Shown here: in pieces, positions 48,674 through 56,946 of the stretch | Layout: each line of letters opens with the position of its first letter | Position numbering within the stretch: position 1 is the first letter of the stretch | Assembly (NCBI RefSeq): GCF_009189165.1 | Contig: NZ_CP045118.1 | Coordinates: 5,270,001 to 5,334,000, forward strand | Direction: 5' to 3' | Origin: Pseudomonas sp. SCB32 | Lineage (GTDB): Bacteria > Pseudomonadota > Gammaproteobacteria > Pseudomonadales > Pseudomonadaceae | DNA: 64,000 nucleotides | Translations under genes and position numbers: made by a program | The notes under the pieces: model-generated | The model's database searches: none | The model's input: only the letters and a program-made list of their open reading frames with translations | Told to the model about the DNA's origin: nothing

Positions 48674-49031
48674 GGGGCCGATTAGGATTCGACGCCGGTA
48701 ACAAAACTCGAGGGGCATGCCGAGTAGGTGACAGTTCTCGTAAATCAGCTGCCACAACTTTATAGTTGCCAACGACGACAACTACGCCCTAGCAGCCTAA
48801 GTGCCGCTAGCAGACCCTAGGGGATGCCTGTAAACCCGAAGATTAGGTCTGTCATATAGAACAGGATCGCCGCCAAGTTCGCTGTAGGCGTAACGGCTAA
48901 AACTCATACAGCTCGCTCCAAGCACCCTGCCACTCGGGCGGCGCGGAGTTAACTCAGTAGAGATGGCTAAGCATGTAGAACCGACAGCGGAGAACTGGCG
49001 GACGGGGGTTCAAATCCCCCCGGCTCCACCA
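48674..49031 (+). ncRNA. ssrA: tmRNA (transfer-messenger RNA)
   Basis: The 358-nt gene runs from GGGGCCGATT to the encoded CCA end. The tRNA-like 3' part has GGTTCAAATCCCCCCGGCTCCACCA, whose acceptor strand pairs with the 5' GGGGCC. The tag frame (48768-48800) encodes ANDDNYALAA followed by TAA, the tag known in Pseudomonas, with pseudoknot-rich sequence after it. tmRNA with SmpB rescues stalled ribosomes and marks nascent chains for degradation. The 3' end is a common integration site, and remnants of a mobile element follow. Confidence 0.98.
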
Positions 49032-49035
49032 AACA

Positions 49036-49069
49036 AACCCCTGAAAACCTAGCGTTTTCAGGGGTTTTT
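49036..49069 (+). terminator. ssrA terminator
   Basis: AACCCCTGAAAAC and GTTTTCAGGGGTT form a perfect 13-bp stem around a 5-base loop, then a T run. It begins 5 bases after the CCA end of tmRNA. Confidence 0.92.
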
Positions 49070-49744
49070 CTTTGGGCGTCGAAAAACTGTCGAAACTGGT
49101 AGCACTTGCGCATTTCTCCAGCTTGCCAAGTGATGGCTTTAGGCGGGACTCTACCTCCTAGATAGATAAATTATGGAGGTATGAAAGATGAGTTGGCCAA
49201 ATATTTTAATGACACCGGCAAGCAAAACGGACATAGGTGTTCTGGCATCCATAGTCACGAACAAAAGTGTTTTTGTGCACTCAGGATAAAGTTCAATCCA
49301 GGGGTAGACCATACAGCATACGCCAAATATCTGAGGCGCATGGTGCGTATGCTCAAAGCCTGGAGATCACAAGATATAAAGGAGCGTCCGTTGGCAGGTT
49401 ATTCTTATTCGGAGGCGACCGCGGCGCAGGAAAGAAGCCTACTGATTGGTTTAAAACCGAAAAGCTAAATGCACCACTAATCTACAGTTTTTAGTCACGC
49501 AACTGGTACTTCGGAGACTGCAAGCCAACGGTTACCGTATCAAATGTGGCACTTATGAAAAAGGTATTTGGCTCCGCACTGGCATTGATGATGCACGCAG
49601 GCTTGCTCAAGACCAAGCCCCGAATGGAAGCTATACTGGCGACATAATTTAATTTGCATTAGCCTTTGAAAGCAACGAAAAACTCCAATACACACTCGAC
49701 CTCAACGGAGTATTAGCAATACCCTTAAATCCAATCATACCAAA
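49070..49744 (+). other. Gene-poor remnant between ssrA and the broken integrase
   Basis: Base composition turns noticeably AT-rich here. No intact gene with a convincing start is visible. A frame at 49181-49468 (95 codons) has a start but no ribosome site and no recognisable content. A 55-codon open stretch at 49488-49652 has protein-like content near its end (CGTYEKGIWLRTGIDDARRLAQDQAPNGSYTGDII) but no start; it may be the C-terminal remnant of a phage-type gene. I could not identify it. Confidence 0.5.
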
Positions 49745-50512
49745 TCAATACAACGGCCCAAATCGCATTGCATCATGCAAATGATCCGGCGATAGGTGCG
49801 CATCGTCATCGCAAGCGTAGAGTGGCCCAGAGTTCTCTGTAATGTGAGGATGTTGCCGCCATTCATTATAAAGTGTGCCGCAATGCGTCGCTTGCTTGTC
49901 CTTCTGGCAACTGAATCGTAGTACGTTCGAGATCACGACGGAAAGACGTGATGTATGAGCATTGGCTTTCCAGTGTACTTGGAACCTATCAGCAATCTCA
50001 GCCCGAATAGGCACATGACTAACCCTCCCGGACTTGGTGCCTGCGTATGTAACGACATTGCCTTGTACGCGATGCGGAGTCAGCTGCTCAGCCTCCGACC
50101 AACGTGCACCAGTCGCCAGACATAGCAACGCGACCAGCTCCGTATGCGGATTCTCGCAACCGCTTCGGATCGCCTGGAGGAGTTCGGCAATCTGTGCCGA
50201 GGTCCGCCAGGACAACTCCCGCTCTTGGAGCTCGAGTAACCGCACCCTGGCCAGCGGGTTGTCGTAGTCGATTTCTCCAGGGGCCTTCAACTCGTTAAAC
50301 ACGGCGCTGGTATAGCCCAGTTCGTTATTGAGTGTCTTACCCGAAATGCCCTCATCCAGGCGCTTGCGACGAAGCTGCGCATAGACCGCCGCCTCGAATG
50401 CAGTACCTACTGGGTCGCCTATATGAAAAGGCGCTTCCGCGACCTGGCCAAGAACACGGCACAGCTGGTGACGCTGTTTGCGCTGCCGAATCTGTGGATG
50501 GCCCGACGACAT
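49745..50512 (-). pseudogene. Decayed tyrosine recombinase (phage-type integrase), copy A
   Basis: The core-binding part (GKTLNNELGYTSAVFNELKAPGEIDYDNPLARVR) and the first catalytic block (LLCLATGARWSEAEQLTPHRV with its Arg, and GTKSGRVSHVPI with the Lys) are readable in one frame. The His-x-x-Arg block (ALRHTL) is followed by stop codons in its frame, and the next block (GGNILTLQRTLGHSTLAMTMR) reads in a third frame; the ending APDHL-like segment returns to the first frame. At least two frameshifts and a stop therefore inactivate it. The N-terminus is also missing. It faces ssrA, as integrases of ssrA-inserted elements often do. Confidence 0.88.
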
Positions 50513-50971
50513 TTACACAGTAATGCAGGAGAGGTGCGCCTATAGTGCGGGGAATAGCCGCCGCGAGGTGCTCGCAGCGGCGAATAAAGACCGGAATGAG
50601 TGAGAGATCTGAGCGTTGGATCAATTCGCCACTTTCAAAATCGGCGGCGGCCGAAGTTGGCCAGAAACACATGGCTACTTCAGACCCTCCCTACCCCTGA
50701 ACCCAACCTGATATCAGCACAAGTATCGACACCCGCCACCGAGCGTTTTTTTGCCTGGAGAGAATCCATCCCCATCACCAGGCAGGGGTTGGCCTCTGTC
50801 TGGTCGAAGTGGTACCACGGTGCGACCGGAACGGCCGTGGTGACTGACTGCCTATGTTCAGAGGGAGTGCTGGTGGTTCATGACAAAGGCCATGCAGATG
50901 GCTAAATATTTTCATGCCGAGTAATGAGTTCATGTATAGTGCTCGCTTTTTTCTAAGTGGCGGAGTATGAG
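50513..50971. other. Intergenic remnant, no intact gene
   Basis: Between the broken integrase and the acyltransferase the only longer frame (50600-50905, 101 codons, plus) lacks a ribosome site and family features. GC content falls in the last 60 bases, before the acyltransferase start. Confidence 0.4.
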
Positions 50972-52063
50972 ATGCGCATAGATGCTCTCACAAGCTTACG
51001 GTTTTTAGCTGCAATTATTGTTGTGTTTTCGCATTTTGGCGGGAATGTTAGCTATATTAATTCCCTTCCTTATTCTCTAAGGAATGGCTCAGTCATGGTC
51101 ACATTCTTCTTTGTTTTGTCTGGGTTTGTTATAGCTATCGCGAACCGAAAAAAAGAGATTAACATTGCTGAGTTCTATGTTAAGAGAATATTTAGGATTT
51201 CCCCTTCATACTTCTTCTCCATTCTTCTTGGGGTTTATGTATTTTATGGAGCACTAAATACTCTAGGACTTTTGTCCATTTCGACATTTATGCTAGCTTG
51301 GTTCCCGGCGCTGCCTGATCAGATCAATGGCCCAGCATGGTCTGTATCTGTAGAAGCTTTCTTTTATGTTGTTTTCCCTGTGCTTTTTGTTTTCACCAAG
51401 AATATAAAAGGTTTTGTATATTCTAGCCTTGCAGCATGGCTGATTACCCAGCTCGTTCATGTGAATATTATTGGCGCTGAATCTATTAACACTAGCTGGC
51501 CTTCGATTGGCTTTAGCTTGGTTTATTATTTCCCCATTTCACACCTAAATAGCTTTATGATCGGCATTGCAACTGGCTGTTTGTATTCAGATTACAAGGA
51601 TAGGATTTCATTTGATGGATTTTTATCCTTGGCAACATGTGTATTGTCCGTAGCTTTTGTTAGCTATGTTATCTGTAACATTCACTCATGGGAGCATATG
51701 ATCGGATTTAAATTACCGGTCGAAGCAAGTCTCCTGTCTCCTATTTTTGCAGTTCTTATTTTCATCTTCTCCGTCTCTAGGAATATTTTAATTGACATGA
51801 TGTCAATGAGGGTCTTTGTGTTTCTTGGCGAGATAAGCTATTCGGTTTACATACTGCAACTTCCACTTTATTTGTTTTGTTATAAAAATATCTTTCCTTA
51901 TTTTTCAATGTCTGACGACTATAATTTTTTGTTATATATCTCCATTCTTATGCTCGTTTCTTCGCTTGCGTATATTTTCCTAGAGAAGACATCTATGAAG
52001 CTTAGTAAAATAATTTGCGAAAAGATTCGGAGTCGTGCAGTTTCTGTATATGCATATAATTAG
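50972..52063 (+). CDS. Acyltransferase 3 family membrane protein (OafA-like)
   Basis: The ATG at 50972 behind GGAG gives 363 residues. The N-terminus has the family signature RIDALTSLRFLAAIIVVFSHFGG with the conserved Arg and His, then FFVLSGFVIAI and FYVKRIFRISPSYFF. About ten hydrophobic helices follow. Such enzymes O-acetylate or O-acylate surface sugars (O-antigen, exopolysaccharide) or small lipids. The gene is strongly AT-rich, unlike the core genome, so recent transfer is likely. It is alone on the plus strand between two integrase fossils, apart from the minus-strand glycan cluster. Confidence 0.9.
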   Translation: MRIDALTSLRFLAAIIVVFSHFGGNVSYINSLPYSLRNGSVMVTFFFVLSGFVIAIANRKKEINIAEFYVKRIFRISPSYFFSILLGVYVFYGALNTLGLLSISTFMLAWFPALPDQINGPAWSVSVEAFFYVVFPVLFVFTKNIKGFVYSSLAAWLITQLVHVNIIGAESINTSWPSIGFSLVYYFPISHLNSFMIGIATGCLYSDYKDRISFDGFLSLATCVLSVAFVSYVICNIHSWEHMIGFKLPVEASLLSPIFAVLIFIFSVSRNILIDMMSMRVFVFLGEISYSVYILQLPLYLFCYKNIFPYFSMSDDYNFLLYISILMLVSSLAYIFLEKTSMKLSKIICEKIRSRAVSVYAYN

Positions 52064-52130
52064 TAGCAGCGCTTTATCTGTGCAAAGCATAGAATGATAA
52101 AAGCTGAACAGCCTTGAGTAATTTTAAAAA

Positions 52131-52313
52131 TCAAACTCGGCGAGTGCGGGTTTTTATGTCTGAAGAAAAATTATGACTGTTACCGATAAAAGCTATAGCG
52201 TGCACCTCCAACAGCTTGAATATCTTCCCCCGCGCCTCACGCAGTTGTAGGTTCAGTTCTTCGAATTCGTTCTCGTACATCTGGAGGTGTCGGCAGGTTT
52301 CAAGCGGTCCCAT
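52131..52313 (-). CDS. Possible small protein or gene fragment, unidentified
   Basis: The 60-residue frame starts at an ATG behind AAGG. Its first 38 residues are helical and charged (YENEFEELNLQLREARGKIFKLLEVH); the rest looks random. It may be the start of a truncated gene. No family is recognised. Confidence 0.25.
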   Translation of the reverse strand: MGPLETCRHLQMYENEFEELNLQLREARGKIFKLLEVHAIAFIGNSHNFSSDIKTRTRRV

Positions 52314-52610
52314 GAGCGAGCCTTAACAACCCTGTTTGCATACACAGTAATTGGGGCGCAACATTTCGCAAGGGTGAGGCAGTGATGAGTAATTTTCGCG
52401 TGGCAGAACGCCGGAGAGGTTTGAGCAACGCTCAATCACCTATGAGGTGGTGCTGGCGAGTATTCTTCCAAGTCAGAGTTGGGATAGGCCTCCAACCCAA
52501 CATGTAGGGCCCTGTACCCCCGACCTCAAAACAATAAAAATATTCATTAAAAATCAATACCATAAAGATCATTCTCAAACGCCCCGGCTCAAATCAAAAA
52601 AGGCCTAATC

Positions 52611-52643
52611 CCTTGATTTTCTGAGAGAATTTCAAGGTTTTTT
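52611..52643 (+). terminator. Terminator-like hairpin in the remnant region
   Basis: CCTTGA and TCAAGG pair, extended by TTCT with AGAA, followed by six T on the plus strand. No plus-strand gene ends nearby (the acyltransferase stops 550 bases before), so its role is unclear. Confidence 0.35.
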
Positions 52644-52671
52644 GCTTTCTGGGACAGTCGATTACCAAAGA

Positions 52672-52795
52672 ATAACCCTGCCAGCTAACGGGTTCAGCCG
52701 AACCGCTTCCGCCAGATGCTCGGTGCATATCGCATTGTCATCGCAAGGCTGAAGAGCCCCTGGCTCTTCTGCAATGTGAGGATGTTTCCCACCCT
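52672..52795 (-). pseudogene. C-terminal fragment of a second tyrosine recombinase, copy B
   Basis: The minus strand encodes a GNILTLQ-like block, then LAMTMRYA, then after a one-base shift EHLAEAVRLNPLA and a stop. This parallels the last 45 residues of copy A at 49.8 kb (GGNILTLQ ... MTMR ... PDHL), and the two share nearly identical bases around AACATCCTCACATT. The catalytic GHxx block is replaced by QGLF-like residues, and nothing recognisable remains upstream. It is a different allele of the same integrase family, not an exact duplicate. Confidence 0.75.
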
Positions 52796-53165
52796 CCGGA
52801 ATGAACCAGCCAGGGATCGTCTGAAGTAGCCCGGTATCTATCGGACGCCAATCTTCAGCGATTTTGAAGGCACAGGCTTAATTAAAATCGATCAAACAAG
52901 TGGCCGAACTGACCTGCTTGCTGTCGAGGTGGCGGAACGTTTGGGAGTATCCGGTTGCTACACCCGCGTAGATTGATTGAGCAACGGCAGACCGAGTCCG
53001 GGGCCAACTCCCCGGGAGTTTGACCTCCCAGTGATCTGCGATAGCACGCGTGCCCACGGCACTGCCAGCTGTCGCCGAATGCGGTGCCGTCATTACTGAT
53101 GCCTGCCGGCGTAGAAAATTCTCGCGAGTTGCAGACTTAGGCCACCTCTCTTTAAACAATCAACA

Positions 53166-54374
53166 TCAGTTGTTTAAAACCCGATCCATCTGCATCAGCT
53201 TTCCTTCTTTTGTTCCAGTCGGAATATAGATATACCGAGGAATTTCCCGGAAGATATTTTTTATCCTCACATCATATTTCAGACGACATGTTCTGACCGC
53301 AATCTCAAGGGCGTTTTGATCTACCCACCACTGTTCACGATCATCTGAAATTGTCTCCATTAAATATTGCCTAACCCCCTTCAGTATCTCTCTTGATTCT
53401 TTATTATCAAGATAAATCGACATCCCTCCTGTGTATCTCTCCCACGGCAAAGTATTCTCCAGTATTCTCAAGCCAACATCAGCCCCCTCAAGCCGAAGCA
53501 AAGGCTTAGGCGAGTCCAATATCACACAGTCAAAATCCAAGACAATGACCGGCACCTTTACAGCATCAAGAAGATCTAATGCGTGAATAAATCTAAGCGA
53601 AGAGGATACTGGGCCAACATTACATACCAAGCCAATATTCTGATTAACTATTTTGAATCTAGCATCCTCAATGGAAAAGCCAACCTCATCGGTAATGGAA
53701 ATATGGCAATAGAAGTTATCAGCCAACCTTTGTAGCGAACTTATCAAATAGCTGCCATAGTCATCAAAATATTTTTTATTGCAGGAAACGGAGATGCAAT
53801 AGTCGGGCGTACCACCCGGAAGCTCAGTCCTAACGCTTCCTATTACATCATTCACCACCGGCTCTATATCTATAGTTTCCTTACCGTACACCGAAGATAC
53901 CGGTATCGAAATATACGGATTAAATTTAGGGGATTTTTCATTATTGAACTTTTTAATAATTTCCGTATAAGCCTTATAGTCACCCAGCCCATAATAAAAA
54001 CAGGCCTCAAAAATACCCACAACAGATCGCACATCAGTATCTTTCCAATCAATCCCCTTTAATTCGGAAAAACCAGATACTATATCACTTGCATCTGAAT
54101 TCAACACCAATGCCTTGCAATAATAAACCACTGCATCTGGATGCTGAGTCTCCACTAGCGCCTTCTTTGAGTACTCCAGAACCTCACTGGTCGTCTTCTT
54201 ATTTTTCTTTACAATCAGCGCACACAGCCTGATCAAATAATTTGACTTTTTCTCCACCTCATAAAGATAGAGATAGATTGATTTAGATATACCATAAAGA
54301 TACTCGTCCGACTTATTTATGAAGTTACAACTTTGCCTAATGTCATCTGCAATCTTAAGCAAACTCTCGTTCAT
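53166..54374 (-). CDS. Putative glycosyltransferase with GT-A-like C-terminal half, AT-rich
   Basis: The start is the ATG at 54374 behind GGAGG (402 residues). The N-terminal half (1-165) is helical and repeat-like. The C-terminal half resembles a nucleotide-sugar transferase: VPDYC-like strand start (TPDYCISVSCNKKYFDDYG), then VKVPVIVLDFDCVILDSPKPLLRL, where DFDC is a candidate metal-binding DxD, and NTLPWERYTGGMSIYLDN and WWVDQNALEIAV later, in the order seen in GT8-like enzymes. The gene is AT-rich and has a different codon use from the GT4 genes upstream. No signal peptide or membrane helix is seen. The function is inferred. Confidence 0.65.
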   Translation of the reverse strand: MNESLLKIADDIRQSCNFINKSDEYLYGISKSIYLYLYEVEKKSNYLIRLCALIVKKNKKTTSEVLEYSKKALVETQHPDAVVYYCKALVLNSDASDIVSGFSELKGIDWKDTDVRSVVGIFEACFYYGLGDYKAYTEIIKKFNNEKSPKFNPYISIPVSSVYGKETIDIEPVVNDVIGSVRTELPGGTPDYCISVSCNKKYFDDYGSYLISSLQRLADNFYCHISITDEVGFSIEDARFKIVNQNIGLVCNVGPVSSSLRFIHALDLLDAVKVPVIVLDFDCVILDSPKPLLRLEGADVGLRILENTLPWERYTGGMSIYLDNKESREILKGVRQYLMETISDDREQWWVDQNALEIAVRTCRLKYDVRIKNIFREIPRYIYIPTGTKEGKLMQMDRVLNN

Positions 54375-54473
54375 CCCCGCCCTCCACCAATCCAAATCAC
54401 TTAACTAACAACCCAGAAAAACTTAAACTTTATAAATAATGCTCAAACCTAGCTATACAGCCAGAAAAGGACA

Positions 54474-54489
54474 CCCCATATTCATGGGG
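54474..54489 (-). terminator. Possible terminator at the end of the first GT4 gene
   Basis: CCCCAT and ATGGGG pair around a 4-base loop and overlap the GT4 stop codon; on the minus strand TGTCCTTTTCTGG follows. It would separate the GT4 genes from the AT-rich gene downstream. Confidence 0.4.
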
Positions 54490-55702
54490 CTTTCTTTGCA
54501 GATAAACAGTTTTCGCTTCGGTGCTGATCCAAGGCGCCCAATACATCACTAGCCATTTCTTTTTGAATCGAACGGCGCGAATAAATGGCAACAAATCCTG
54601 ACCTACATACGGAGCTCAAATTCAGTCTCCGCAGCGCGGCAACTGCACTCTCAACATCGCATGGCCTGAAAATTGCGGTATTTATAATCTTCTGTTCAAC
54701 GAATTCGGCCGGATACCCCGAAACTCCGGCCCATATCGGTTTTCCCGTTGCCGCATACTCGAAAAGTTTTGATGGCAGTACGCGCCGGAATGCACGGTTG
54801 CGGTTCAAGTGGAGAAACAACACATCCGCACTCTGGTACAAGCTCACCAGGTCGGAGCGCTTGATAGGTGGAAGCAGCTCCACATTGTGGACGTCATGCC
54901 TGGAAAGCGCTCTGGCCAAACGGCCATGAGCACTACCAGCCCCCACTACCCGGAAGTAAGCTTCCCCCTCCAGCCGTTTGGCCAAGGCTGGCAGAACATG
55001 ATGAAGGCCCTGCCCTTCCCCTATGTTTCCGGCGTAGAGGACTTGCATCAGGCCCGGCGGAGCACTGGACTCCTCGCTAGAAACCATGGGCAGGAATAGA
55101 TCATCAACGCCATTGGTATGAACCGTGAACGCTCTGGCGGGATAACGTGACGTGAAGTAGCTCAGGAATCCAGGTGATATCAGGTTGACCTGGGTCGCCT
55201 TCTGGATGGTCCAGCGTTCGATCCGGGAAAAAAGCAGCGTGGCCAAACGTCCGAATGTTTTCGGCAATAGTTCCGGCAATGCGTCGACAAGGATGTCCCG
55301 AATGTCAAGATAAAGTGAGGCCCTTTGCCGTCGGGCCACTATGGCTCCAAGCGTAGCGGTCATCAGGCGTGAGGACGTGGCAACTACCAGGTCATAGTGC
55401 TCTCGCCTTGTGATGCGCAACACGCCCCGCGCGTATGCAAGGAAGCTCCTGGTCTGATCGATAACCCCTCCCTGGTGTGTCGGCACGGCAATGCGACGGA
55501 TGCGTAGTGCGCCGTGCTTTTCAGATCGCGATGTACGCGCCCTGAAGCTCCGATAGCGATTGGGTAAGGTGGTGACGACATCAATCTGAATATCATCACC
55601 GCCCTCTTCCAGCAGTGCCTTGACCAAAGCCTCGGCACGGAACGACCCGGCCGAGAGATCAGGCTCGAAGTAGTAGCTCAGCAGCAGGATGCGTCGTTTC
55701 AT
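54482..55702 (-). CDS. Glycosyltransferase family 4 protein (WbuB-like)
   Basis: The 406-residue protein has a two-domain GT-B layout: an N-terminal Rossmann domain (LLLSYYFEPDLSAGSFRAEALVKALLEEG, DLVVATSSRLMTATLGAIVARR) and a C-terminal donor-binding domain (VLYAGNIGEGQGLHHVLPAL, then RVLPSKLFEYAATGKPIWAGVSGYPAEFV with the E-x7-E-like element). It resembles the fucosamine or N-acetyl sugar transferases of O-antigen clusters. It starts 4 bases inside the end of the next upstream gene (overlap), so the genes are one operon. Confidence 0.9.
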   Translation of the reverse strand: MKRRILLLSYYFEPDLSAGSFRAEALVKALLEEGGDDIQIDVVTTLPNRYRSFRARTSRSEKHGALRIRRIAVPTHQGGVIDQTRSFLAYARGVLRITRREHYDLVVATSSRLMTATLGAIVARRQRASLYLDIRDILVDALPELLPKTFGRLATLLFSRIERWTIQKATQVNLISPGFLSYFTSRYPARAFTVHTNGVDDLFLPMVSSEESSAPPGLMQVLYAGNIGEGQGLHHVLPALAKRLEGEAYFRVVGAGSAHGRLARALSRHDVHNVELLPPIKRSDLVSLYQSADVLFLHLNRNRAFRRVLPSKLFEYAATGKPIWAGVSGYPAEFVEQKIINTAIFRPCDVESAVAALRRLNLSSVCRSGFVAIYSRRSIQKEMASDVLGALDQHRSENCLSAKKAP

Positions 55703-56946
55703 GATGTTGGCTGCCGGCCTTCAAGCACTTGCCGATACAGGGTGAGCAGTGCTGATTCCTGCTGTTCCCAAGTGAGCCGGCGCCCTGCCAGCAGCGCGTT
55801 GTGGCGCATCCGGACACGTAACTGAGGGTCACCGACCATCACTCTCAAAGCGCTGACCAGCGCCTGAATATCGCCCGGACGGATCAAGAGGCCAATGTCA
55901 TGCTGCTGAACGACTCGGCGAATCTCCGGGAGGCTTGAAGCTATGACCGGTAAACCCGCCATCAGGTATTCGAAGAGCTTGTTCGAGTCGGTGGTGAAGT
56001 GATTCAGGCAGGTATTCTCGATCGGCTGCAGGCCGACATCCGCGGAGGCGGTGTAGGAAGGCAATTGCGCCAGAGATACCGTCGGGATGAAGTGAACGCG
56101 CTCCCCCACCTCCAAGGATTCACTGAGCTGCTTCAGTTCGGTTGCAAGGCGTCCACCGCCGATGAAAACGAAGTAGGCATCGGTCACCGTCACCGCGGCA
56201 CGGACCAGTCCCTCCAACCCCCGCCCCTGCTGAAGGCCACCCTGATAGAGAAGAATGGGCCAGTCATGCGTGAGCCCCAACTCGTCGCGAATACGAGATG
56301 AAGTCATCACTGAGTGACGAGGGCGATTCTGCAAGACCAGCGGCCGGGAAATGCCGTAGGCCCTGGCGAAGAACTTGGCCCGCGCATCAGTCGTTGTAAT
56401 GGCTCCGTGTACGCGCGGCATGAGAAGACGCTCGACGAAACCGACCAGATTGCGAAAGCTTGCATAGCCCTCGCGACTGGTACTGATCTCGTGTGCGTCA
56501 TAGATAATCCGGGCACCGGATAGCCGAGCAGCCAGCCAGGCAGTGGGGAGCGTATTCGCATCGTGGGCGTGGACGACAGCGGCCCGATGCCGGACCATTC
56601 GCCACAGTAGCCCCGCATGCGTCCATAAGCGCGCCACGATGCGCAGCGCTCGCTGACGGACGCTGAGTCGGCCGATGACTCCGTTGGCCGAGGCCCTTGC
56701 CTGCTCTGCGCAGTTGCCGCCCATGGTCCGGCGTTTGCGGATCTTCCACAGCGGGCTTCTCGCCACGCGCACGATCTCGATCCCGCTCTCCAGCCTCTCC
56801 CGCTCAGCGGTGACACCAGGGGTATGCAGAGCGAAGACAGTCACTTGATAACCGGCAGCCTGAAGCGTTTGCGCTTCCTTCAGGACCCGGGCGTCATTGC
56901 GGAACTCGTTCCAAACGATCATGGCGATGCGAGGTGCGCTATCCAT
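55699..56946 (-). CDS. Glycosyltransferase family 4 protein
   Basis: The ATG at 56946 gives 415 residues. The N-terminal domain begins RIAMIVWNEFRNDARVLKEAQTLQAAGYQVTVFAL, a typical GT4 opening, and has the active-site-region segment VVHAHDANTLPTAWLAARLSGARIIYDAHE. The C-terminal domain has ILLYQGGLQQGRGLEGLVRA, then NKLFEYLMAGLPVIASSLPEIRRVV with the E-x7-E motif. The gene overlaps the upstream membrane-protein gene by 8 bases and the downstream GT4 gene by 4. The sugar and acceptor are unknown. Confidence 0.92.
   Translation of the reverse strand: MDSAPRIAMIVWNEFRNDARVLKEAQTLQAAGYQVTVFALHTPGVTAERERLESGIEIVRVARSPLWKIRKRRTMGGNCAEQARASANGVIGRLSVRQRALRIVARLWTHAGLLWRMVRHRAAVVHAHDANTLPTAWLAARLSGARIIYDAHEISTSREGYASFRNLVGFVERLLMPRVHGAITTTDARAKFFARAYGISRPLVLQNRPRHSVMTSSRIRDELGLTHDWPILLYQGGLQQGRGLEGLVRAAVTVTDAYFVFIGGGRLATELKQLSESLEVGERVHFIPTVSLAQLPSYTASADVGLQPIENTCLNHFTTDSNKLFEYLMAGLPVIASSLPEIRRVVQQHDIGLLIRPGDIQALVSALRVMVGDPQLRVRMRHNALLAGRRLTWEQQESALLTLYRQVLEGRQPTS

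Larger units (their letters stand above)
52064..53165. other. 1.1-kb remnant region without an intact recognised gene
   Basis: A 60-codon minus-strand frame at 52131-52313 (starting MGPLETCRHLQMYENEFEELNLQLREAR after TTAAGG) looks partly protein-like but is unidentified. A second broken integrase end lies at 52672-52795. A 93-codon minus-strand frame at 52878-53159 is not convincing. The stretch 52440-52610 shows nothing I can name. Confidence 0.5.

Noticed and set aside
49181..49468. A 95-codon frame after ssrA considered as a small phage gene
   Set aside because: No ribosome site, no family likeness, and other frames in the same stretch look equally coding; treated as remnant DNA.
50600..50905. 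A 101-codon plus-strand frame before the acyltransferase
   Set aside because: No ribosome site or recognisable content; it covers the junction of broken integrase DNA and AT-rich DNA.
52440..52610. Possible small RNA in the remnant region
   Set aside because: Some GC-rich inverted stretches are present, but there is no convincing promoter plus terminator pair around them.
49070..53165. A complete prophage (for example Pf-type filamentous phage) at ssrA
   Set aside because: The integrase remnants resemble those of Pf-like phages, but no coat, replication or assembly genes are present and both integrases are broken.
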